A stretch of DNA of 8,746 bases from RGIG1752 sp045650425 (GCA_045650425.1 JAZRRD010000054.1:1-8746), one strand, 5' to 3'. Positions 1 to 5,334 are shown, counted from the stretch's first letter. Notes: generated by a model from the sequence alone, not told the origin. Numbers and translations: made by a program.

Positions 1-56
1 ATTATGGAGGATTTTATGAAAAAGAAAGTAAAATATTTGATGTTTTAAATGAATAA
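1..56 (+). CDS. 3' end of an upstream gene (partial, unidentified)
   Basis: One frame is open from the left edge to a TAA at 54-56 and reads YGGFYEKESKIFDVLNE, which looks like a normal acidic, helical C-terminus. A second frame is open to a TAA at 46-48, but it gives a less protein-like, lysine-rich string. Only 17 codons are visible, so no family can be named. The following gene starts 33 bases later and appears to have its own extended -10 promoter. Whether this is a real gene end rests on the peptide's look alone. Confidence 0.4.
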   Translation, partial: YGGFYEKESKIFDVLNE

Positions 57-62
57 TTTATA

Positions 63-71
63 TGATATAAT
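63..71 (+). promoter_or_regulatory. Extended -10 promoter for the tail-anchored protein gene
   Basis: The sequence TGATATAAT is a perfect extended -10 element (TGn followed by TATAAT at 66-71). No good -35 box lies 17 bases upstream (TTTTAA at 43-48), which is tolerable for an extended -10 promoter. Transcription would start near 78, leaving a leader of about 12 bases that contains just the SD and the ATG at 90. Confidence 0.5.
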
Positions 72-89
72 TTATAATAGGTGGAAGCT

Positions 90-722
90 ATGAAAGAAAA
101 ACATTTTATTAGTGGTTTTTTTGAAGAAACGTTAAATGATTATAAAAATCATACTTATAGGTATGTAAATAATAATGGTGATTTTAATTATGTTGTGTTA
201 AAAATGTTATTTTTAATATATGGAGAATTAGATTTTATAAATCCTAGAATTACTAATGATACAAATTCGGCTTTTCAAAATATGATGAAATTTGGTTATT
301 CATTAGATAATGTTAAAAAATTTTTTAGAGAATTTGATGATTATAATTTGTCTTCTGAAAATAATAAGCGTACGATTTTGTCTTTAGATATCCAAAAACG
401 TTTGATTGATATGTTATTTCTAAAAAAGAAAATTTTAAATGTAAACGAAAATGAATTAAACGTATTTTTTACTTATTTGTGTGAATTAAATGATTTAGCA
501 GCTTTAGATTATTATAAGAAAAACTTATATTTTAGTGCGATTAATACTAAGGAGATAGAATATTTAGAAGTTTTACCAACTTTTGAAGAAAATTCAAACG
601 ATAAAAAAAATACAAAGTTATCTTTTGAATTTAGCAGTGTTAATGGATTTGCAAATATTATAATTATATTAAGTGTTATTGCTGTTATATGTTTAATTGT
701 TGCTATAATAAGTTTTGTGTGA
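90..722 (+). CDS. Tail-anchored membrane protein of unknown function
   Basis: The product is 210 residues. Residues 1 to about 170 are soluble, rich in Asn, Lys, Phe and Tyr, and predicted mainly helical (for example FNYVVLKMLFLIYGELDFIN near 34-53). A short polar stretch follows, then one hydrophobic helix at 189-210 (NIIIILSVIAVICLIVAIIS plus FV) that ends the protein with no charged tail. There is no N-terminal signal peptide, so the expected topology is a cytoplasmic domain anchored by its C-terminus. I chose the ATG at 90 because AGGTGG at 79-84 lies five bases before it; a GTG at 81 is in frame but lies inside that SD. A YutD-family gene follows after 7 bases, probably as one transcript. 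The TGA at 720-722 is a genuine stop, since reading on gives only five codons. I do not recognise the family. Confidence 0.8.
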   Translation: MKEKHFISGFFEETLNDYKNHTYRYVNNNGDFNYVVLKMLFLIYGELDFINPRITNDTNSAFQNMMKFGYSLDNVKKFFREFDDYNLSSENNKRTILSLDIQKRLIDMLFLKKKILNVNENELNVFFTYLCELNDLAALDYYKKNLYFSAINTKEIEYLEVLPTFEENSNDKKNTKLSFEFSSVNGFANIIIILSVIAVICLIVAIISFV

Positions 723-729
723 GGTTTGT

Positions 730-1020
730 ATGAATAAGGTTATTGAGATAAATGGAGTCGAATATAAGATAATAGAAAATGAAAAAGATGCTATAGATGT
801 AGAACTTTTAAAAGAAAAGGTTACTGATTATTTTGATTGCTTTGATTTTATAGTAGGAGATTGGGCTTATAATAAATTAAGATTAAAAGGTTTCTATAAA
901 AGTGAAGATAAGAATTGTAAAAATTTTAATAATATTAATAATGTTGAAGAGTATTTAAAAGAATATTGTGCATATGGGTGTAGATATTTTATATTAGGAA
1001 AATTAAAAGTTGAAAAGTAA
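730..1020 (+). CDS. yutD: YutD family protein (DUF1027)
   Basis: This 96-residue protein carries the two hallmark blocks of the YutD family as I remember it from Bacillus subtilis: IVGDWAYNKLRLKGFY at 41-56 and EYLKEYCAYGCRYFIL at 74-89. Its length is near that of the family, whose molecular role is not established. It is a small cytoplasmic protein without signal peptide or membrane segment. Cys80 and Cys84 sit in the conserved C-terminal block and could be functional. The ATG at 730 is preceded by GAGG at 721-724 with five bases of spacing; an in-frame TTG at 715 would overlap the upstream gene and has no SD. The gap of 7 bases to the tail-anchored protein gene suggests co-transcription. 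YutH- and YutI-type genes lie in the next 2.2 kb, which supports the assignment. Confidence 0.85.
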   Translation: MNKVIEINGVEYKIIENEKDAIDVELLKEKVTDYFDCFDFIVGDWAYNKLRLKGFYKSEDKNCKNFNNINNVEEYLKEYCAYGCRYFILGKLKVEK

Positions 1021-1038
1021 GAATTGTTTTGATATAAT
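1010..1038 (+). promoter_or_regulatory. Strong sigma-A-type promoter for the acidic-linker protein gene
   Basis: TTGAAA (1010-1015, five of six matches to TTGACA) is followed after exactly 17 bases by TATAAT (1033-1038), with a TG at 1030-1031 forming an extended -10. The -35 overlaps the last codons of the YutD-type gene. Transcription should start near 1045, giving a leader of about 20 bases with SD AGAGGG. Confidence 0.75.
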
Positions 1039-1064
1039 TTTTAGTAGAATAGAGAGGGATTAAA

Positions 1065-1898
1065 ATGGCAAAAATAAAATTGGATTTGCCTACTGGAGTA
1101 GTAGATGAAAAAAGTTTATTAAACGCTTTTTCTGTAAATGATAATTCATATGTAATTTTGGATGCGGAAAGCGTTGGTTCAATGGGCTTGCCTATAATTT
1201 TAGTTAGTAAATATGTTGAAAAAAGATTAATAAAAATTACTGATGCACAAGAATGGACAAATGTAAAAGGGTATTTGAAAGAAATAATTTCTGGAATAAA
1301 TAAAGAATATATTACCTTGCCTGAGACGCTAAATGCTGATGAAATTTATTATACTCAGTTAACTTTGCCAGTTGCTTCATTTGATATTTTAAAATCATCT
1401 TATGTACCAAAGAAAGATGTTGTTGAAGAAGTAAGTAATATTTCAGATAATGTTGTGGCAAATGTAGAACCGATTGAAACTACGTCTGTACATGAGGGTG
1501 TAGTTATTGAAGATAATAGTGATACATTATCAGCAATAGCTAATCCGATTCTAGCTGATATTCCATCATACGGAGAGCAAAATATTCCTGATGTGAATTT
1601 AAATGTTTCGGAGAATGATTTTGGGTCAATAATTGATAATGTTGTTCAAAACGAAGGTAGTGTAGGATTGGAGCAAAATGATGATAAGGTTATATCTGGA
1701 AATCTTTCGATTGATGACGATATAGTGAATAAATCAGATGATGAACCTGTTAGTTCTAATTTTCAAAATCCTCTAGAAGAAACTATAATTCAAAATGATG
1801 TTCCAAAAGATTATGCTGCTGATAAAGAAGCTTTTCTTGCTGCGTGTGCGAATATGTTTGATGCATTAGTATCTAAGTTTGAAGCAAAAAATAAATAA
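1065..1898 (+). CDS. Unknown protein with N-terminal domain, acidic disordered linker and C-terminal helix
   Basis: The product is 277 residues and I do not recognise it. Residues 1 to about 115 look folded, with alternating strand- and helix-like segments such as YVILDAESVGSMGLPIILVS near 29-48. Residues from about 118 to 245 are rich in Asp, Glu, Asn, Ser, Val and Ile with scattered Pro and few Lys or Arg, as in a disordered acidic linker. The last 25 residues (AADKEAFLAACANMFDALVS and following) form an amphipathic helix. There is no signal peptide or membrane helix, so it is probably cytoplasmic. A domain-linker-helix layout suits an adaptor or tethering protein, but that is inference. 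The ATG at 1065 has AGAGGG (1053-1058) six bases upstream. Promoter and terminator flank it closely, so it is probably transcribed alone and well expressed. Confidence 0.8.
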   Translation: MAKIKLDLPTGVVDEKSLLNAFSVNDNSYVILDAESVGSMGLPIILVSKYVEKRLIKITDAQEWTNVKGYLKEIISGINKEYITLPETLNADEIYYTQLTLPVASFDILKSSYVPKKDVVEEVSNISDNVVANVEPIETTSVHEGVVIEDNSDTLSAIANPILADIPSYGEQNIPDVNLNVSENDFGSIIDNVVQNEGSVGLEQNDDKVISGNLSIDDDIVNKSDDEPVSSNFQNPLEETIIQNDVPKDYAADKEAFLAACANMFDALVSKFEAKNK

Positions 1899-1928
1899 AA
1901 AAACAACTAAGTAGTTGTTTTTTTTTTT
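1897..1928 (+). terminator. Rho-independent terminator after the acidic-linker protein gene
   Basis: AAACAACT (1901-1908) pairs perfectly with AGTTGTTT (1913-1920) around an AAGT loop, followed by an uninterrupted T run to 1928. The A run on the 5' side can extend the helix. It begins at the stop codon of the preceding gene and separates it from the YutH-type gene. Confidence 0.85.
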
Positions 1929-1958
1929 GCAATTTCATAATATTTATTGAGGTTTAAT

Positions 1959-2879
1959 ATGAAACAAATTTTAAAGTATTATTATAATATTGAAATAGAT
2001 GACTTTGAAATGGAAAATAATGTTTGTTTCTTTAATTTAAATAAATCTAATTTCTATTTAGTGCCTTTTACGCGTGATGAAAATAATTTAATAGATATTA
2101 TAGAAGTAAGTAAAGAAATGATACATAGAAAAATTGATTGTCATAATATTATTTTAAATAGATTTAATAAAGCACTTACTCAATTTAATAATATAAATTA
2201 TATTTTATTAAATGTAGGTAAAAATTTTGATGATGATATTAATATATTTGATATGCATTTTATTAACCAAAAATTAAGAGTTAACAATGATTTGCAAAAA
2301 AAATATAAAAATAATTGGCAAAACAATTGGTCGCATAATATAGATTATTTTGAAATGCAAATTAGAAATTATGGAAAATTAAAAACAGGAATATTAAATA
2401 CATTTTCGTATTATACTGGAATGGCAGAAATAGCTATAGAATATGCGGGCTTTGCTAATACAAATTTTATTATAGACGAAGGTGATTATATTTCTTTGAG
2501 TCACAGAAGAATATTTTATCCAAATTATAAGCTTAACTATCTAAATCCAATTTCCTTTATATTTGATTTAGAAATAAGAGATTATGCTGAATATTTTAAA
2601 ACAAGATTTTTCTATGAAGAAAATGTTTATCAAGAATTGACTTCATTTTTTAAAACGGTAAAGTTTGGAGCATACAGTTATAATATGTTTTATGCAAGGT
2701 TACTTTATCCTTCATATTATTTTGATTTATATGAAAAAGTTCTTATAGAAGGCAAAAGCGAAGAGAGTTTAATTAATATTGTGAGCAAACAAAAAGAATA
2801 TGAACGATTTCTTCATTTTGCATATAATGAGATAAGTAAATATGCTCCTATAAAAAAAATATCCTGGTTAACTTTATAA
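1959..2879 (+). CDS. yutH: YutH/CotS-like kinase-fold protein
   Basis: This 306-residue protein resembles the YutH branch of the CotS/aminoglycoside-phosphotransferase-like fold. Features that I recall from YutH are a central W-x-x-x-I-D-Y-F-E block (124-132), YYTGMAEIAIEY (151-162), SHRR (181-184), NPISFIFDLEIRDYAEYFK (196-214) and FYARLLYPSYYFDLYEK (244-260). In active phosphotransferases the catalytic loop reads HxDxxxxN; here the equivalent is probably SHRR, so it may be a pseudokinase. YutH is described as spore-associated in Bacillus, but nothing in this window shows sporulation. The ATG at 1959 has GAGG (1949-1952) six bases upstream; an in-frame TTG at 1947 overlaps that SD. Only a weak promoter (TTGTTT at 1915, TAATAT at 1938) is visible, overlapping the preceding terminator. 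Its stop lies inside the opposing NifU-like gene, with 6 bases shared tail to tail. Confidence 0.75.
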   Translation: MKQILKYYYNIEIDDFEMENNVCFFNLNKSNFYLVPFTRDENNLIDIIEVSKEMIHRKIDCHNIILNRFNKALTQFNNINYILLNVGKNFDDDINIFDMHFINQKLRVNNDLQKKYKNNWQNNWSHNIDYFEMQIRNYGKLKTGILNTFSYYTGMAEIAIEYAGFANTNFIIDEGDYISLSHRRIFYPNYKLNYLNPISFIFDLEIRDYAEYFKTRFFYEENVYQELTSFFKTVKFGAYSYNMFYARLLYPSYYFDLYEKVLIEGKSEESLINIVSKQKEYERFLHFAYNEISKYAPIKKISWLTL

Positions 2880-3116
2880 GTTAACATTTATAATTTCTAA
2901 TATTTCTGGTATTTCTTGTTGGACTAATGATAATAATCCTATATTTAATGTGTCTGGTTGCATTAGGCAATGACTGCAATTTCCAGTTAATTTAACGTAT
3001 AATATTTTATTTTCGTATTTAATGAATTCTATGTCTCCGCCATCAAGATTTAAATATGGCCTAATTTCATCGATTGTTTGTTTGATTTTTTCTATTTTAT
3101 CCAATTTTATCACCAT
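2874..3116 (-). CDS. yutI: NifU C-terminal-domain iron-sulfur protein (YutI-type)
   Basis: The protein has 80 residues and consists only of the NifU C-terminal (Nfu) domain, which carries or transfers Fe-S clusters to client proteins. Visible marks are IRPYLNLDGGDIEF (18-31), the cluster-binding CSHC motif (Cys47 and Cys50) and DTLNIG (55-60), followed by the usual IPEI segment near the end. The length is that of stand-alone YutI. The start is ambiguous. The ATG at 3116 has no SD and lies at the predicted transcription start. A TTG at 3104 is preceded six bases upstream by GGTGAT, matching the 3' part of the consensus SD, and gives a 76-residue protein whose N-terminus fits YutI better. It converges with the YutH-type gene and diverges from the S1-domain gene. 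Confidence 0.9.
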   Translation of the reverse strand: MVIKLDKIEKIKQTIDEIRPYLNLDGGDIEFIKYENKILYVKLTGNCSHCLMQPDTLNIGLLSLVQQEIPEILEIINVNL

Positions 3117-3121
3117 ATATA

Positions 3122-3150
3122 ATTATACTACTATATCATTTTTTATACAA
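3122..3150 (-). promoter_or_regulatory. Promoter of the NifU-like gene
   Basis: On the minus strand TTGTAT (3150-3145) is followed after 17 bases by a perfect TATAAT (3127-3122). Transcription would start near 3115, on top of the annotated ATG. That favours the internal TTG start at 3104, or a leaderless ATG. A second extended -10 (TGATATAGT, 3138-3130) lies within the spacer and could act slightly upstream. Confidence 0.6.
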
Positions 3151-3189
3151 ATGTATTAATTATGAATATTTATGCCGTAGTTTCATTAA

Positions 3190-3218
3190 TTTACTAATTG
3201 GGTTTCCCGTGTTATAAT
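3190..3218 (+). promoter_or_regulatory. Promoter of the S1-domain protein gene
   Basis: TTTACT (3190-3195) and a perfect TATAAT (3213-3218) are separated by 17 bases, with TG at 3210-3211 making an extended -10. Transcription would start near 3225, just upstream of or within the SD. It is back to back with the NifU-like gene's promoter, about 40 bases apart. Confidence 0.7.
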
Positions 3219-3235
3219 GAAAAAGAGGGATATGT

Positions 3236-3586
3236 ATGAAAAAATATAAAGTTGGAGACATTGTAGAATGTCAGGTTACTGGAATTGTAAAATATGGTGT
3301 TTTTGTAAATGTTGATTTTGATTATTCTGGTTTGATTCATATTTCAGAAGTAGCTCATGGATTTGTTAGAAATATTGAGGATTACGTTAAAGAGGGGGAG
3401 ACAATTTTTGCTGAAGTTATTGCAGTGGATAATATAAATTTTCATCTTAGATTGTCTATTAAAAATATAGATTATAAGCGTTTTGAAAATTGTAAGAATG
3501 TACTTGAATTGGGTTTAGGATTTGAGCCTTTGAGTATTATGTTACCAGAATGGACAAAAGAAAAAATCGAAGAATTTAGTAATTAA
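3236..3586 (+). CDS. S1 RNA-binding domain protein, YugI/CvfD (GSP13) type
   Basis: The protein has 116 residues. Residues 3-77 form one S1 domain: VGDIVECQVTGIVKYGVFVN (6-25), SGLIHISEVAHGFVRNIEDY (31-50) and the closing LRLSIK (71-76). A short C-terminal tail (FEPLSIMLPEWTKEKIEEF, 96-114) resembles that of the YugI/CvfD/general stress protein 13 group, which binds ribosomes or RNA and acts post-transcriptionally in Bacilli. Polynucleotide phosphorylase and ribosomal protein S1 also carry such domains, but the length and lack of other domains exclude them. The ATG at 3236 has AGAGGG (3224-3229) six bases upstream; the ATG at 3232 is out of frame. It is a single-gene transcript between its own promoter and the terminator at 3603. 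Confidence 0.85.
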   Translation: MKKYKVGDIVECQVTGIVKYGVFVNVDFDYSGLIHISEVAHGFVRNIEDYVKEGETIFAEVIAVDNINFHLRLSIKNIDYKRFENCKNVLELGLGFEPLSIMLPEWTKEKIEEFSN

Positions 3587-3596
3587 AAAAATATTT

Positions 3597-3630
3597 ATAA
3601 AAAAAACATCAGATAGTCTGATGTTTTATT
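3597..3630. terminator. Bidirectional terminator between the S1 gene and tRNA-Leu
   Basis: AAAACATCAGA (3603-3613) pairs perfectly over 11 bases with TCTGATGTTTT (3617-3627) around a TAG loop. On the plus strand it is followed by TTTTATTTT, ending the S1-domain transcript. On the minus strand it is followed by a T-rich tract (complement of the A run at 3595-3606), ending the tRNA-Leu transcript. Confidence 0.85.
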
Positions 3631-3637
3631 TTCATTA

Positions 3638-3726
3638 TGGTGCCCGAGGCCGGACTTGAACCGGCACGAGTTTTAACACTCGCAGGATTTTAAGTCCTGT
3701 GCGTCTACCTATTCCGCCACTCGGGC
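3638..3726 (-). tRNA. tRNA-Leu (anticodon UAA)
   Basis: On the minus strand the acceptor GCCCGAG pairs with CTCGGGC, discriminator A, CCA encoded (3638-3640). The anticodon loop CTTAAAA between CAGGA and TCCTG gives UAA, reading UUA and UUG. A long variable arm (CGAGTGTTAAAACTCG) is typical of class II tRNA-Leu. The T loop is GGTTCAAGTCC. Confidence 0.95.
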
Positions 3727-3733
3727 AGGCACT

Positions 3734-3751
3734 GTCTTAATTAGCTAAGAC
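3734..3751 (-). other. Hairpin at the 5' end of the tRNA-Leu precursor
   Basis: GTCTTA and TAAGAC form a 6-base inverted repeat around a 6-base loop. The predicted transcription start for tRNA-Leu (about 3751) falls at its first base, so the precursor would begin with this hairpin, 7 bases before the mature 5' end. It may affect RNase P processing or precursor stability, or be chance. Confidence 0.35.
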
Positions 3752-3757
3752 TATTTA

Positions 3758-3786
3758 AGTATAATATTAAATTAGTATAAATGCAA
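3758..3786 (-). promoter_or_regulatory. Promoter of tRNA-Leu
   Basis: On the minus strand TTGCAT (3786-3781) and TATACT (3763-3758) are separated by 17 bases. With the hairpin terminator at 3824-3848 upstream, this makes tRNA-Leu a transcription unit separate from the Ser-fMet-Asp-Phe operon. Confidence 0.6.
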
Positions 3787-3823
3787 GTGTTTTTTTAAAA
3801 ATTTTTAAAACTTTTTAGTTAAT

Positions 3824-3848
3824 AAAAAAAGATCTATACAGATCTATA
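3824..3848 (-). terminator. Weak terminator after tRNA-Phe
   Basis: On the minus strand AGATCT-GTAT-AGATCT forms a 6-pair hairpin followed at once by seven T (complement of the A run at 3824-3830). The stem has only two G-C pairs, so read-through into tRNA-Leu is likely. The rest of 3727-3856 holds only the tRNA-Leu promoter and AT-rich spacer. Confidence 0.55.
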
Positions 3849-3856
3849 AAAACAAA

Positions 3857-3932
<76 letters not shown>

Positions 3933-3935
3933 AAA

Positions 3936-4011
3936 TGGCGGTTCCGACGAGAATCGAACTCGCGATCTTCTGCGTGACAGGCAGACGTGATAACCGCTAC
4001 ACCACGGAACC
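3936..4011 (-). tRNA. tRNA-Asp (anticodon GUC)
   Basis: On the minus strand the gene starts GGTTCCG and ends CGGAACC-G-CCA, with CCA encoded and discriminator G73. The anticodon loop CTGTCAC gives GUC. It is the expected ligand of the T-box leader upstream of aspS in this window, whose specifier GAC and bulge UGGC complement GUC and GCCA. Confidence 0.95.
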
Positions 4012-4014
4012 AAT

Positions 4015-4091
4015 TGGTTGCGGGAGAAGGATTTGAACCTACGACCTCTGGGTTATGAGCCCAGCGAGCTACCAAGCTGCTCCATCCCGCG
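4015..4091 (-). tRNA. Initiator tRNA-fMet (anticodon CAU)
   Basis: On the minus strand the anticodon loop CTCATAA gives CAU. Two initiator hallmarks are visible: an unpaired C1-A72 at the end of the acceptor stem (CGCGGGA against TCCCGCA) and three consecutive G-C pairs closing the anticodon loop (GGG/CCC). CCA is encoded at 4015-4017. Only 3 bases separate it from tRNA-Asp. Confidence 0.95.
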
Positions 4092-4103
4092 ATATAAACT
4101 AAG

Positions 4104-4196
4104 TGGCGGAGGAAAAGGGATTCGAACCCCTGCGTCGCTTGCACGACCTGTCGGTTTTCAAGACCGATCCCTTCAACCGGACTTGGGTATTCCTCC
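4104..4196 (-). tRNA. tRNA-Ser (anticodon UGA)
   Basis: On the minus strand GGAGGAA pairs with TTCCTCC, discriminator G, CCA encoded (4104-4106). The anticodon loop CTTGAAA between TCGGT and ACCGA gives UGA. A long variable arm (GTCGTGCAAGCGAC region) marks it as class II tRNA-Ser. It is the first gene of the minus-strand operon, about 14 bases after the predicted transcription start. Confidence 0.95.
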
Positions 4197-4216
4197 GTAT
4201 TTCCGACAACAAATTG

Positions 4217-4246
4217 ATTATAACATACTATTTTTTGTGCTGTCAA
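4217..4246 (-). promoter_or_regulatory. Near-consensus promoter of the Ser-fMet-Asp-Phe tRNA operon
   Basis: On the minus strand a perfect TTGACA (4246-4241) and a perfect TATAAT (4222-4217) are separated by 18 bases, with TG upstream of the -10 (TGTTATAAT). This is the best promoter in the window, as expected for stable RNA. Start of transcription is near 4210. It is divergent from the Arg-Pro promoter; 4197-4369 holds only these two promoters and AT-rich DNA. Confidence 0.85.
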
Positions 4247-4309
4247 TATAAAAAAACATGATAATATATAAAAATTAATTAATGTCATATTTTATAAATA
4301 AATTTTATG

Positions 4310-4338
4310 TTGCTTTTTTATATTTTTTATTATATAAT
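4310..4338 (+). promoter_or_regulatory. Promoter of the Arg-Pro tRNA unit
   Basis: A perfect TATAAT (4333-4338) lies 17 bases after TTGCTT (4310-4315), a modest -35. Transcription would start near 4345, 25 bases before the mature 5' end of tRNA-Arg. Confidence 0.55.
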
Positions 4339-4369
4339 GAGTATGCGTTTTGAAAAGATGCTGGAAGTT

Positions 4370-4446
4370 GCGCCCATAGCTCAATTGGATAGAGCGTTAG
4401 ACTACGGATCTAAAGGTTGGGGGTTCGACTCCCTCTGGGCGTACCA
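4370..4446 (+). tRNA. tRNA-Arg (anticodon ACG)
   Basis: Acceptor GCGCCCA pairs with TGGGCGT (closing pair G-U), discriminator A, CCA encoded at 4444-4446. The anticodon loop CTACGGA gives ACG, which would be edited to ICG by a TadA-type deaminase encoded elsewhere to read CGU, CGC and CGA. T loop is GGTTCGACTCC. Confidence 0.95.
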
Positions 4447-4451
4447 CGTAT

Positions 4452-4528
4452 CGAGAAGTAGCACAGCTTGGTAGTGCACTTGGTTTGGGACCAAGGGGTC
4501 GCAGGTTCGAATCCTGTCTTCTCGACCA
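4452..4528 (+). tRNA. tRNA-Pro (anticodon UGG)
   Basis: Acceptor CGAGAAG pairs with CTTCTCG, discriminator A, CCA encoded at 4526-4528. The anticodon loop TTTGGGA between CTTGG and CCAAG gives UGG. It follows tRNA-Arg after 5 bases in the same transcript. Confidence 0.95.
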
Positions 4529-4539
4529 TTTGATTATTT

Positions 4540-4566
4540 AATTATCCATAGTGATAATTTTTTTTT
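4540..4566 (+). terminator. Terminator of the Arg-Pro tRNA unit
   Basis: AATTATC (4540-4546) pairs with GATAATT (4553-4559) around a CATAGT loop, followed by a T run to 4566. On the minus strand no T run follows, so the converging endonuclease gene has no obvious terminator of its own here. Confidence 0.7.
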
Positions 4567-4581
4567 ATAAAATGATTATAT

Positions 4582-5334
4582 TTATATTATTATTTTATAT
4601 ATTTTTGCTAAGTTGTACATATTTATACAAAAATATATTCCATTATCGTGTTCTTGACCAATCTTATTCCCGGATTTATAAACTCCTAAATTAAATTGTA
4701 AATATATTATGCCTTGTTCTATCAACTTAAAAAAAATAATTATACTTTTCATTTTGTAAAATTCAATTTTATAAAAATATAGTTTAGGAAAATTATTGAT
4801 ATATTTTTTGTTATAAGATACTAACGATAAAATATTTAGTTTTTGGTGTAATGTTGCAATAATATCTTCAAAATCCCAGTATAAACTTTTCTCTATTAAT
4901 TTATCGTATTTGTCATAAATAATAATATATAATCTTTCTTCATTGTAGTTAATTTCTAATTGAATTTTATACTCACTTTTTAATCTAACTTTTTTTGTTG
5001 TCATAGCATAGCAATGTAATATTTTTTTTGTGTTAAAAATTTTATCATTTATACCATAGCTATTTCTTAAATTTTTTAATCCTATTCCAAAATTATTGCT
5101 GGGTACTAAACTAAAAAAACGTATTATGTTTGTTTTGTAGCTTTTAACTTTGATTTCTATTCCTTTATAGTCAGCAATTTGAAAGTTATCATTTTCTTTT
5201 CCAATAAGACGCTCAAAAGTCAATCCTGCATTACCTTTGCTGCTAGAGTTTATACTACCGGTATAACCTAATTTTTTTATTTCTTCAAATCTCTCTTTTA
5301 AATTTATAATATTATCATATATTTTGTTATCCAT
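4582..5334 (-). CDS. MvaI/BcnI-family restriction endonuclease, no methylase in view
   Basis: This 250-residue protein matches the MvaI/BcnI family of monomeric, MutH-related type II endonucleases in size and layout. The core begins with IKKLGYTGSI (19-28), then KGNAGLTFERLIG (33-45, with Glu41), then the PD-(D/E)xK-type site IADYKGIEIKVK (53-64) with Asp55, Glu60 and Lys62. Near the C-terminus QEHDNGIYF (227-235) resembles the family's conserved His-containing segment. MvaI and BcnI cut CCWGG and CCSGG; the specificity of this enzyme cannot be read from the sequence. A MutH-type nickase is a less likely alternative. The ATG at 5334 has an excellent SD (TGAGGTGA, 5346-5339). No DNA methyltransferase, transposase or integrase is visible, and the gene sits between tRNA-Pro and aspS, so it may have been acquired. 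It seems even richer in A+T than its neighbours. No frameshift is seen. Confidence 0.7.
   Translation of the reverse strand: MDNKIYDNIINLKERFEEIKKLGYTGSINSSSKGNAGLTFERLIGKENDNFQIADYKGIEIKVKSYKTNIIRFFSLVPSNNFGIGLKNLRNSYGINDKIFNTKKILHCYAMTTKKVRLKSEYKIQLEINYNEERLYIIIYDKYDKLIEKSLYWDFEDIIATLHQKLNILSLVSYNKKYINNFPKLYFYKIEFYKMKSIIIFFKLIEQGIIYLQFNLGVYKSGNKIGQEHDNGIYFCINMYNLAKIYKIII

Noticed and set aside
16..48. Small frame ATG...TAA near the left edge with GGAGG before it
   Set aside because: It encodes only 10 residues, spacing is tight, and the overlapping frame to 56 looks more like a real gene end.
720..732. Possible TGA-as-tryptophan code (Mycoplasma-like)
   Set aside because: TGA ends the tail-anchored protein just before the next SD, read-through adds only five codons, and Trp is encoded by TGG in several genes.
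2863..2867. A CCTGG site (and a CCCGG site at about 4668) as evidence about the endonuclease's specificity
   Set aside because: Single occurrences in one short AT-rich window say nothing about site avoidance or recognition.
4018..4251. Plus-strand open frame of 77 codons
   Set aside because: It is the antisense of tRNA-fMet and tRNA-Ser, giving the GIRTPASLARPVG-type peptide often misannotated from tRNA genes.
4582..5334. Reading the endonuclease as a MutH or Sau3AI mismatch-repair protein
   Set aside because: The KGNAG-TFE-LIG spacing and C-terminal HDxG segment fit the MvaI/BcnI branch better, though the families share a fold and this was not tested by search.
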